Assembly: GCA_947165255.1 (NCBI GenBank)
Contig: CAMUZR010000021.1
Coordinates: 1-46,306 of the forward strand
Length of the DNA: 46,306 nucleotides
Source: an uncultured Bacteroidales bacterium
GTDB lineage: Bacteria; Bacteroidota; Bacteroidia; Bacteroidales; P3
Direction: 5' to 3'
The notes beneath the pieces are model-generated. The model had not been told where the DNA came from and searched no databases. It saw nothing but the letters and a program-made list of their open reading frames with translations. Below, piece by piece: positions 1-7,328 of this stretch (position 1 is the stretch's first letter; each line of letters begins with the position of its first letter). The translations under genes and the position numbers were made by a program.

Positions 1-842
1 GTGCTGGGGCAGCCGTCGGCATTGGTATAGTCGTATTCGTAATTCCCTGAAAGGGTATACACATCACTGTGCCATTCGTAACTTTCACATTCCGACACCG
101 CAACACTCTCATGGCTTCCATAATTCACCGTCAGGTGCAACGTCACCACGCTGTCGCAACCCGCTGCATTCAACGTATGGAACGAAGCCATATCCGTGCT
201 GGCCGTATACACGCTGTCGTGCCATTCATAACTCTCGCAAGCCGTCACGACTTCCACGGAATCTGTCGCACGGAGCACCGTCAGGTGCAGGGTATCTGTG
301 CTGGGGCAGCCGTCGGAATTAACGTAACCGTACTCGTAATCTCCTGAAACTGAATACACATCACCGTGCCACTCGTAACTCTCACATTCCGACACCGCAA
401 CACTCTCATGGCTTCCATAATTCAGCGTCAAGTGTAACGTCACCACGCTGTCGCAGCCATATTGGTCCGTCGTCACAAACGTCGCCGAGTCCGTGCTGGC
501 CCTGTAAACGCTGTCGTGCCACTCGTATGCGTCGCAGCCCGTCGCGACGAAAACAGCCGAGTCAGGCTCGCGAAATGAAACAAATAGCAATGCCGCCATC
601 TGCTGGCCGAACACCTCGTCAATAAATCTAACCGCATAGACTCCAGGCGTTTGGATGGCCGTGTCGGCAAAATAAAACACCGTCCCGGGGCACAGGACCG
701 TATCCACCTCCACCGTGTCCAACTCATCGGCAACCCGCTCCAACACCATGCACTGCCTGCGGTCCGAAAACCCGTGGGCTTTTGCAGAAAAACCAAACAA
801 AAGCATTGCCGAAAGGCAGCAGAAAGTAAATATTTTTTTCAT
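1..842 (-). CDS. secreted repeat protein with CxSYEWH repeats, 3' end outside window
   Basis: Reading the - strand from ATG at 842 gives an open frame of about 280 codons with no stop to the left edge, so the gene is partial. It begins MKKIFTFCCLSAMLL, a clear Sec signal peptide ending near residue 22. From about residue 100 it has repeats anchored by C-[ED]-[SA]-YEWH (near residues 103, 153, 202 and 252). Each is followed by a short beta-rich stretch ending GCDSVVTLHLT or GCPSTDTLHLT. Two alternating repeat types make a period of 99 residues (297 bp; compare positions 1 and 298). Repeats of this kind are common in long Bacteroidota surface proteins exported by T9SS. The expected C-terminal sorting domain would lie outside, so export by T9SS is inference. 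No enzyme domain is visible. A good promoter lies at 952-981. Confidence 0.85.
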   Translation of the reverse strand, partial: MKKIFTFCCLSAMLLFGFSAKAHGFSDRRQCMVLERVADELDTVEVDTVLCPGTVFYFADTAIQTPGVYAVRFIDEVFGQQMAALLFVSFREPDSAVFVATGCDAYEWHDSVYRASTDSATFVTTDQYGCDSVVTLHLTLNYGSHESVAVSECESYEWHGDVYSVSGDYEYGYVNSDGCPSTDTLHLTVLRATDSVEVVTACESYEWHDSVYTASTDMASFHTLNAAGCDSVVTLHLTVNYGSHESVAVSECESYEWHSDVYTLSGNYEYDYTNADGCPS

Positions 843-951
843 AAATATATATTTTCTCTATAAAAAAGCAAATATCCCAAAAGCGCCGACCGTCTAGCAC
901 TCAGCGCATTAAACAACTCCCGCCCTAGACTTCCCGTCTCGGTCGGACATA

Positions 952-981
952 CAAAAATACTAAAAAAAATGCAATATCAAA
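952..981 (-). promoter_or_regulatory. Bacteroidota-type promoter of the repeat protein gene
   Basis: On the - strand TATTTTTG (952-959) matches the -7 consensus TAnnTTTG. A TTTG (978-981) lies 18 nt upstream, as expected for the -33 element. It implies a leader of about 100 nt before the ATG at 842. Confidence 0.6.
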
Positions 982-1007
982 CTTTTCTCTAGCACATCAG
1001 GCTCGCG

Positions 1008-1330
1008 CCGAAGAGCCAAAGGCAGAACAGCAGCCCCGAACCGGAGAACCGAAACCCGGCATCATTCTCGCGCCGAAGAGCCAAAGGCAGAACAGCAGAC
1101 CCGCACCGAAGAACTGAAGACCGGTATCATTCTCGCACCGAAGAACAAAAGGCAGAACAGCAGACCCGTGCCGAGGAACAAAAGGCACAACAGTAAACCC
1201 GCATCGAAGAGCCAAATGCCCAACAGCAGACCCGAACCGAAGGACTGAAGAACCAAAGAACCCAATATCAGACCCACACAGAAAAGCCGAAGACCCAATA
1301 TCAACCCCGCGCCGGAGAACCGAATCTCCC
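1008..1330. repeat. degenerate tandem array of about 33-bp units
   Basis: Units resembling GCCGAAGAGCCAAAGGCAGA followed by ACAGCAGACCCG recur every 33 bp, or 66 bp for double units, with growing divergence to the right. The array fills the space between the OM barrel gene (stop at 1362) and the promoter of the next gene. The unit resembles the last codons of the barrel gene itself (GCCGAAGAACCAAAGGCCCG at 1380-1399 on the + strand). It may therefore have grown by duplication of that 3' end. Short open frames across it on the - strand are low-complexity and I do not call them genes. Confidence 0.7.
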
Positions 1331-1361
1331 AGCCTCCACTGACCGGACACCCTCTTCCGTC

Positions 1362-2042
1362 CTAGAACATCAGGGCCGCGCCGAAGAACCAAAGGCCCGA
1401 ACCGTCCACCGGCTTCAGCCTGTTCATATCCACGTTATACCCCAACTCGAAGGAAAAAACCTTCAGCAGGTCAAGTCCTGCCCCGGCAGAAAGCGTATAA
1501 TACTCCTTCTGGTAGGTAAAATTCTTATTCTCAATAGCAAAGTTAAACCTTGGCCCCACAAAGCCTCGCAGTGCAAACAGCGACACCGGAGCCCATCGCA
1601 CACCCGCATACACCGGCACCCACATATAGCTCCCCGTGCGGTTCTTATAGCTGTAATCCAACTGGTTCCAAAACCCCTCCTGCTCCGACGTCCGCGCCCA
1701 GTCCGACCTAATCCCGAACAGCGCCTCGCCCTGCAGATACAGCACCCGCCCCAGCGGAATGCGCAGGGCTGGTCCCACCGTCGTATTGCCAATCAGCTGC
1801 ACCGTGCTCGGCACCGAAACGGCCATATTATCATAATCATAAACATCCTGCAACTGAGCATTATAGCTGAACTTCACCCCCAAACGCACACGGTCCTTCT
1901 TATTGCGGTGCTTATGCTTCTTCTTCACCGCCTTCACCTCCTCAGGGGCGTAATCGGGGAAATACGTAGGCACATTCTGCGCCGAAACAGCACCTGCCGT
2001 CATCAGGAAAAAAGCCAGCAGAAAAAAAGTTCTCAATTTCAT
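1362..2042 (-). CDS. outer-membrane beta-barrel protein
   Basis: A 226-residue protein if started at the ATG at 2042 (MKLRTFFLLAFFL), which puts a signal peptide ending at VSA-Q at the N-terminus. A longer upstream frame to 2291 has no coding character. After a lysine-rich stretch (KKKHKHRNKK, about residues 40-50) the rest alternates polar and hydrophobic residues as in small opacity-type barrels and ends in the aromatic F typical of OM barrels. It resembles the general porin-family or outer-membrane beta-barrel proteins of Bacteroidales. No substrate can be inferred. It is monocistronic in appearance and divergent from the 2337 gene. Confidence 0.75.
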   Translation of the reverse strand: MKLRTFFLLAFFLMTAGAVSAQNVPTYFPDYAPEEVKAVKKKHKHRNKKDRVRLGVKFSYNAQLQDVYDYDNMAVSVPSTVQLIGNTTVGPALRIPLGRVLYLQGEALFGIRSDWARTSEQEGFWNQLDYSYKNRTGSYMWVPVYAGVRWAPVSLFALRGFVGPRFNFAIENKNFTYQKEYYTLSAGAGLDLLKVFSFELGYNVDMNRLKPVDGSGLWFFGAALMF

Positions 2043-2246
2043 AATCTCAACCTGAAAAAAAAACCAAACAATAAAATTTAAGATAAATAACGCCGTTTTC
2101 GCCCATTTATTGCCCTCCACTGCAAAAAAAAGAACCGCCGGCCGCCGTCCCTGCCCTCGGCAAGCATAACCCCCATTTCCCCAAGGCATTACGCGCCCCC
2201 AAAACGCAAAAAGGAAAACTTTTTTATAATATTCATATAAATTTAC

Positions 2247-2254
2247 TATCTTTG
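2247..2254 (+). promoter_or_regulatory. -7 box TATCTTTG
   Basis: TATCTTTG fits TAnnTTTG. It lies 82 bp upstream of the ATG at 2337 in the 294-bp divergent gap between 2042 and 2337. I see no good -33 element. Confidence 0.5.
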
Positions 2255-2336
2255 CAAGACAAACAAAACAAGAAAGAACAAGCGTCTTCAAAACATAAAT
2301 TATTGTAAATCATCCACTATTATACATTCAAAAGAC

Positions 2337-4181
2337 ATGAGGCAAACCCGTTTTTTCCGCATCCTATTCGCATTTCTCCTGCTTTCCCCCATCCAGCTTC
2401 AGGCCCAATCCGGCAAAGACCGTCAAGTCCCCATTGACGACCCATGCCTCTCCATCGACATCATCCAGTCGCTCGTCCACCTCCCCTTCACCGAAGTGCT
2501 CGACGTCCTCACCGAGCAAAACTACACCATCGGCTCCGTCACCGACACCGTCTTCGACACCGTCGAAAGCTTCCCCCTCAAATACCTCCGCACCGCCTTC
2601 TACTACCAAACCTCCACCAACGCCTCCGTAGTCCTTATGGAATCGCTCGAAGGCCTCAGCAACTACGTCATCTACACCCGCTCGCCCAAAGGCGACTGCC
2701 ATCCCCTCCAAGAGCTTGCCCAGCACAACTACGTCCTCACCAAAGGCCGCTCCTTCCAAGGCTCCGTCCCCTTCAACGGCACCATCGAACTCTTCGAAAT
2801 CGTCCTCAACGAAGACAGCAACATCTGGCTCAGCTGCAAATACATCGAAGAACTCAACCAATACATCGGCCAAAAGAAAGCCGCCGTCAGCCTCGTCATC
2901 AACAATGCCCTCGCCGCCGCCCGCCGTCTCACCGCCGACCACCATTTCGACAGCGCCCTCTCCACCCTCGACACCCTCCTCAACTACTACAAACCCCTCA
3001 ACGACACCCTCCTCTCCTGCCGCTACTTCGTCGAGCAGCAGCGCAACAAATACTACTCCTCCCTCCTCAACCAAGCCATCAACAACCTCAACTACTTACA
3101 AGCCCTCGACTACTGCGACACCCTCCTCTCCTTCGCCCCGCTCAACTCCAACGAAATCAACAAAACCCGCAGCCTCCTCAAAGCCCAGCTCGACCACTCC
3201 GTGGCCTCCTTCAGACAGTTCCACCCCGACGTCTACGACACCATCCGGCTCCGCCTACAGCAAGTCCTCAACCAAGACATCCGCGAACACCTCTACTCCG
3301 AACCTCAGGAACTCCGACTCAACTTCACCCTCCGCACCAACCGCGAAAACGAATCCAAAGGCACCTTCGACCTCAAGCACAACACCCACTCCAACCGCAT
3401 AGCCAAAAACGACATCTCGCGCCTCTTCCGCCTCAACCAAATAGCCGACAGCCTGGCCAAAGCACCCATCATCCGCCCCACCCGCGAAAACAACATATAC
3501 ATCATCACCGAAGACCCCATCAACGCCTCCGTCCTCTGGAACTACTCCACCCTCACCATCAACGGCAACAACCAGCAGGACAGCTCACTCCTCAGCCGCT
3601 ACATCGACACCATCGACAACCGCTACTTCAGCACCACCATCGCCTCCAAAAAACAACTCAACGAAGACGGCACCTACAAACTCACCACCGTCCGTCGGCT
3701 CCCCACCAAGCGCATCTACACCTTCGGCGTCACCCAGAAAGAAGCCAACAACCACACCTACTCCGACATCTACCTCGTCGACTTCCAAACCGCCATGGGC
3801 GACTCCTGGCTGCCCTCCCTCCTCATCCCCGGCCTCGGCACCTACCACCAGGAAGCCCGCTACGACGTCGTCTCGCGCGCCCTCCCCTTCTACCTCTTCG
3901 GCGGCATCGGCATCGCCGGCCTCTGGTGGGAGCACCACTGCAAGGTCAACAACATCCCCCGCACCAACGCCTCCGACAACGACGGCCTCTTCATCTACTG
4001 GAAAAACTCCGGCTACATCGTCGGCGGCCTAGGCCTCTTCGTCGCCGGCTCCATCTACATCACCGACCTCGTCGGCGGCATCAAAAACAGCATCAACAAC
4101 GCCAAGCGCTCCAAAGCGCTCCGCCAGCGCCTCAAAGAAAGCGCCATCATACTCCAAACCCAGGACGTCATCATTCAATAG
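2337..4181 (+). CDS. exported membrane-anchored protein with TPR-like region, partner of TIR gene
   Basis: 614 residues starting MRQTRFFRILFAFLL with a signal peptide ending near residue 24 (LQAQ). Residues 190-285 look helical and TPR-like, with two similar segments (FDSALSTLDTLLNYY and YLQALDYCDTLLSF). A beta-rich middle follows. Near residue 495 is SLLIPGLGTYHQE, recalling the SLLxPGLGQ motif that precedes membrane segments in DUF5683-like proteins. Two hydrophobic segments follow (about 515-535 and 560-582), then a basic tail. The bulk is therefore probably periplasmic with a membrane-anchored C-terminus. I do not recognise the family. The stop is 10 bp before the ATG of the TIR gene, so the two are probably co-transcribed. 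Codons are strongly C-ending, which produces long shadow frames. Confidence 0.75.
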   Translation: MRQTRFFRILFAFLLLSPIQLQAQSGKDRQVPIDDPCLSIDIIQSLVHLPFTEVLDVLTEQNYTIGSVTDTVFDTVESFPLKYLRTAFYYQTSTNASVVLMESLEGLSNYVIYTRSPKGDCHPLQELAQHNYVLTKGRSFQGSVPFNGTIELFEIVLNEDSNIWLSCKYIEELNQYIGQKKAAVSLVINNALAAARRLTADHHFDSALSTLDTLLNYYKPLNDTLLSCRYFVEQQRNKYYSSLLNQAINNLNYLQALDYCDTLLSFAPLNSNEINKTRSLLKAQLDHSVASFRQFHPDVYDTIRLRLQQVLNQDIREHLYSEPQELRLNFTLRTNRENESKGTFDLKHNTHSNRIAKNDISRLFRLNQIADSLAKAPIIRPTRENNIYIITEDPINASVLWNYSTLTINGNNQQDSSLLSRYIDTIDNRYFSTTIASKKQLNEDGTYKLTTVRRLPTKRIYTFGVTQKEANNHTYSDIYLVDFQTAMGDSWLPSLLIPGLGTYHQEARYDVVSRALPFYLFGGIGIAGLWWEHHCKVNNIPRTNASDNDGLFIYWKNSGYIVGGLGLFVAGSIYITDLVGGIKNSINNAKRSKALRQRLKESAIILQTQDVIIQ

Positions 4182-4191
4182 CCTCCCCCCC

Positions 4192-5193
4192 ATGCCCAAC
4201 CCCGTTTTCATCAGCTACTCCTCTCGAGAAGCCAAAATCGCCAACCAACTAGTCTCCTACCTCGAATCCAACGGCATCCCCTGCTGGATCGCCCCGCGCG
4301 ACATAGCCAGCGGCCACGACTACACCGACTCCATCGACCAAGCCATCAAGCGCTGCTCCGGCTTCGTCCTCATCTTCTCCGCCCATTCCGCCAAATCCGT
4401 CTGGGTCAAGAAAGAACTCACCCTCGGCGTCAGCCACAACAAAAACATCATCCCCTTCAAAATCTCCGACACCGAACTCGACGGCGGCCTCAACTTCATG
4501 CTCAACAACCTCCAGTGGATCGTCGCCACCGACCACCCCGCCGACCACTTTCCCGAAATCGTCCAGGGCCTCCGCCGCTACGACAACTCCATCCCCTCCG
4601 TCGACCCCCTCCCACCCCACCACAAACGCACCAAACACCTCATCGCCGCCTCCGGCATCGCCGCCGCACTGCTGGCCGCCCTCCTCATCCTCCACCCCTG
4701 GACCCCCAACAGCCCCGCCCTCCCACTCGCCGACACCCTTCCCACCCCGGCCCCTGCCGACACCGCCGCCGTCCAGGCCGCCCAACCCGTCGCCCCGCAA
4801 CCCAAAACCGACAATACCAAGCCAGAAAAGAAAACCGCGGCCGACAAAAACAACAAAAAAACCTCCGCCGCCACCTCCCAGTCCACCGGGTCCACCCCCA
4901 CCTCCAAGGCCGCCCCCGCGTCACCAACCACCCCCAAGGCCGGCCCCGCGCCCCAGGCCGAAAAGGCGTCCGCCGTCGAGAAAGCCTCCGACCCCGCCCC
5001 TGCCCCGGCGCCCGCCAAACCCGCCGCCCCGGCCAAATCCGCCGCCAGCACCAAATACAACAAAGCCGTCACCCTCTACAACCTCCACCGCTACAAAGAA
5101 GCCCTCGCCCTGTTCGAAGAACTCAAAGCCCAGGGCTGCCAGGAGAAAGACCTCGACCTGCGGATAAAAAAATGCCAAGAACTCACCAAATAA
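4192..5193 (+). CDS. TIR domain-transmembrane-TPR-like protein
   Basis: 333 residues. Residues 4-130 are a bacterial TIR domain: it opens VFISYSSREAKIA, has the BB-loop-like CWIAPRDIASG (31-41) and the S-x-x-W-x3-E motif KSVWVKKEL. This places the putative catalytic glutamate at residue 75, the position used by NAD-consuming TIR domains. A transmembrane helix follows (about 149-168), then a Pro/Ala/Lys-rich linker (171-285) and a C-terminal helical repeat (STKYNKAVTLYNLHRYKEA to the end) resembling one TPR. The predicted topology is cytoplasmic TIR and periplasmic linker and TPR. It follows the 2337 gene by 10 bp. NADase activity is inference; a signalling-only role is equally possible. The stop codon overlaps the first base pairs of the 122-bp repeat array. 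Confidence 0.85.
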   Translation: MPNPVFISYSSREAKIANQLVSYLESNGIPCWIAPRDIASGHDYTDSIDQAIKRCSGFVLIFSAHSAKSVWVKKELTLGVSHNKNIIPFKISDTELDGGLNFMLNNLQWIVATDHPADHFPEIVQGLRRYDNSIPSVDPLPPHHKRTKHLIAASGIAAALLAALLILHPWTPNSPALPLADTLPTPAPADTAAVQAAQPVAPQPKTDNTKPEKKTAADKNNKKTSAATSQSTGSTPTSKAAPASPTTPKAGPAPQAEKASAVEKASDPAPAPAPAKPAAPAKSAASTKYNKAVTLYNLHRYKEALALFEELKAQGCQEKDLDLRIKKCQELTK

Positions 5194-5559
5194 GTCGGTA
5201 AGCAAAATTAATATGCATATCTTTTAACACGAATTATCATGAATTATCCATTAATTATCATTAATGGTCAATTAGATGGAAATTATATGTAAAATATATT
5301 TGAGCAATTACTTAAGTCGGTAAGCAAAATTAATATGCATATCTTTTAACACGAATTATCATGAATTATCCATTAATTATCATTAATGGTCAATTAGATG
5401 GAAATTATATGTAAAATATATTTGAGCAATTACTTAAGTCGGTAAGCAAAATTAATGTGCATATTGTTTAAACACGAATTACCATTAATAATCCATTAAT
5501 TTAAAATTAATGGTCAATTAGATGGCAATTATATGTAAAATAAATTTGAGCAATTACTT
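5192..5559. repeat. three tandem copies of a 122-124 bp AT-rich repeat
   Basis: Units lie at 5192-5313 (122 bp), 5314-5435 (122 bp) and 5436-5559 (124 bp). Units 1 and 2 appear identical. Unit 3 is a variant. Each starts AAGTCGGTAAGCAAAATTAA, ends GAGCAATTACTT, and carries an internal palindrome (CCATTAATTATCATTAATGG in units 1 and 2). Two more copies in inverted orientation lie at 9360-10805 (split by an IS) and 10978-11093. The array lies between the TIR gene and the FKBP gene and leaves only 24 bp before the FKBP start, so it may carry that gene's promoter or leader. Confidence 0.9.
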
Positions 5560-5583
5560 AACAAACCCACAATAACCCCCACC

Positions 5584-6192
5584 ATGGACAAACTCAGCTA
5601 CGCCCTTGGCCTCAACATCGGCCAACAGCTCACCGAAATGGGCCTCAAAGGCCGTCTCGCGGCCCACGACTTTGCCGCCGCCGTAAGCGACGTGCTCGAC
5701 GGCCGTCCCCTCCAGCTCCCGGCCAGCGAGGCCTCGCAGCTCCTCAACACCTTCTTCACCCAGCTCCAGCAGCAGCAAGAAGCCGCCCAAGCCGAAGCCG
5801 GCAAAGCCGCCAAAGCCCAGGGCGAAGCCTTCCTCAGCCAGAACGCCCAGCGCCCCGGCGTGGTGCCCCTCCCCAGCGGCCTCCAGTACGAAGTGCTCAA
5901 CCCCGGCCACGGCCGCAGCCCCAAAGCCACCGACACCGTCCGCTGCCACTACCACGGCACCCTCATCGACGGCACCGTCTTCGACAGCTCCTACCGCCGC
6001 AACCAACCCGCCGACTTCGGCCTCAACCAAGTCATCGCCGGCTGGACCGAAGGCGTCCAGCTCATGCAGGAAGGCGCCAAATACCGCTTCTACATCCCCT
6101 ACCACCTCGCCTACGGCGAACACGGCGCCGGCGCCGCCATCCCGCCCTACGCCGCCCTCATCTTCGACGTCGAGCTCCTAGCCGTCCTCTAG
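5584..6192 (+). CDS. FKBP-type peptidyl-prolyl cis-trans isomerase (FklB-like)
   Basis: 202 residues. The N-terminal half (MDKLSYALGLNIGQQL to about residue 90) is the helical dimerisation domain of FKBP22/FklB/Mip-type isomerases, rich in Q and A. Residues 100-202 are the FKBP fold: YHGTLIDGTVFDSS, the pocket segment VIAGWTEGVQLM with the conserved Trp, and YGEHGAGAAIPPYAALIF. There is no signal peptide, so a cytoplasmic folding catalyst is likely. Length and order match the family. It is followed after 6 bp by the HD-domain gene, so the two are probably one unit transcribed from within or after the repeat array. Confidence 0.9.
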   Translation: MDKLSYALGLNIGQQLTEMGLKGRLAAHDFAAAVSDVLDGRPLQLPASEASQLLNTFFTQLQQQQEAAQAEAGKAAKAQGEAFLSQNAQRPGVVPLPSGLQYEVLNPGHGRSPKATDTVRCHYHGTLIDGTVFDSSYRRNQPADFGLNQVIAGWTEGVQLMQEGAKYRFYIPYHLAYGEHGAGAAIPPYAALIFDVELLAVL

Positions 6193-6198
6193 CACCCC

Positions 6199-6900
6199 AT
6201 GCACTACGCCTACTTCGACTTCCGCCACACCCTCTCCGACACCGACCGCCAGCAGCTTCTGCAGCAAACCTTCGAGCGCCTCCTCACCCAGGCCGCCGAG
6301 GGTTCGGGGCGCAGCCTCGTGCGCCTACTCCGCTACCTGCGCCAGTCCGACTTCTACGCCATCCCCTGCCGCCACCACCCCTTCCCCGGCGGCAACGCCT
6401 GGCACCAGCTCGAAACCCTCCTCCACGCCTACCTCACACCCCCCGCCCTGCCCCCGGCCGACGACAGCGGCCTGTCCGACTCCTACCCCCTCTGGCAGCC
6501 CCAGTGGCAGCAGCTGCCGCCCCTCAGCATCGTCCTCACCTGCCTCCTGCACGACATTGGCAACACCCACCACCCCCGGCTCCATTTCCCCGACCGCATC
6601 ATGCGCCGCCACGGCCGCAAGTCCACCTACATCCTCCACGACTTCCTCCGCCTCGACCTCATGTTCGACGAAAACATGGCCATCATCCACCACCAGCACC
6701 AGTCGCCCGCCCTCCTGCGCGACAACACCCCCACCGAACAGGACTTCCAACTCATCCTTGCCATGCCCCTCTACCACATGATATGCTGCTGCGACGCCCT
6801 CAGCTGCCGCCTTCCCACGGCCGAGGCCGACCTGTTGCGGCGGCTGCCCGAGCTCGAAACGCGCCTCCTCAGCCACTGCGCCGCCTACGGCGCGCTGTAG
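6199..6900 (+). CDS. HD-domain phosphohydrolase-like protein
   Basis: 233 residues, no signal peptide. The pattern of a metal-binding HD domain is visible: a first His near residue 69 (AWHQLETLLHA), the HD pair in LLHDIGN (residues 118-119), His residues in MAIIHHQHQ (about 161-167), and a late Asp in CCCDALSCR (about 195). Such proteins hydrolyse nucleotides or phosphate esters; the substrate cannot be read from the sequence. It starts 6 bp after the FKBP stop and ends a + strand run that converges on the gene at 7329. Confidence 0.7.
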   Translation: MHYAYFDFRHTLSDTDRQQLLQQTFERLLTQAAEGSGRSLVRLLRYLRQSDFYAIPCRHHPFPGGNAWHQLETLLHAYLTPPALPPADDSGLSDSYPLWQPQWQQLPPLSIVLTCLLHDIGNTHHPRLHFPDRIMRRHGRKSTYILHDFLRLDLMFDENMAIIHHQHQSPALLRDNTPTEQDFQLILAMPLYHMICCCDALSCRLPTAEADLLRRLPELETRLLSHCAAYGAL

Positions 6901-6990
6901 AGTCCCGCCCTCCCGCCGCCCGCCGCCCCACCCCCGCCCTCCATCCTTCCCAGGCCCTAGGGCGGGGGTGGCCACGCCCATTCTTTGATT

Positions 6991-7037
6991 GTTCCTCTAT
7001 GGTTCGTCTATACATCTTCGTTGCGCCGTAGAGGAAC
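6991..7037. other. long hairpin at convergent junction
   Basis: GTTCCTCTATGG (6991-7002) pairs with CCGTAGAGGAAC (7026-7037), 12 bp with one G:T pair and a 23-nt loop. It lies 90 bp after the stop at 6900 and has no U-tract. A similar hairpin sharing CTATGGTTC lies at 28919-28955. It could terminate or stabilise transcripts. Otherwise the 6901-7254 stretch has no gene I can support. Confidence 0.4.
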
Positions 7038-7258
7038 TACCGCCCATCCATAGTCCAACCACAGCCCATCCGGCGGCGCCCCCCTGGGGAGAGAGCGCAA
7101 CGGGCAGAAAGCACCCTACCCAACAAACAGCATCGCCCGGCCCGCGGGCATGCCCGCGAGGTTCATGATGGCCGCCTATGCTTCGGCAGCCATATCCGAT
7201 TGCCCTTCGGCCGGAGCGTCCGACCACGGCGGCAGCCCCGCACAGGAAAAAAAATGGC

Positions 7259-7290
7259 AAAAAAAAGGCCCGCGAGCAAACTCGCGAGCC
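7259..7290 (-). terminator. rho-independent terminator
   Basis: On the - strand a 10-bp stem (7281-7290 with 7267-7276, one mismatch) with a 4-nt loop is followed by eight T (7266-7259). It lies 38 bp after the stop of the fimbrillin-like gene. Confidence 0.85.
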
Positions 7291-7328
7291 TTCGATAGCG
7301 TTAGCCGTATGCTTAAACTAATACTGTT

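Noticed and set aside
473..796. 107-residue - strand frame
   Set aside because: It overlaps the repeat-protein frame starting at 842, which has a signal peptide and repeats; this one is a shadow.
1062..1392. Leu/Gly/Cys-rich frames over the 33-bp repeats
   Set aside because: Low-complexity translations of the repeat array with no signal or promoter of their own.
2444..4252. 602-residue + strand frame overlapping the 2337 gene
   Set aside because: Extremely P/R/H/Q-rich with no signal or domain; a +1 shadow caused by C-ending codons in the real gene.
5192..5559. CRISPR array
   Set aside because: Units are 122 bp and directly joined with no spacers, and no cas genes are present.
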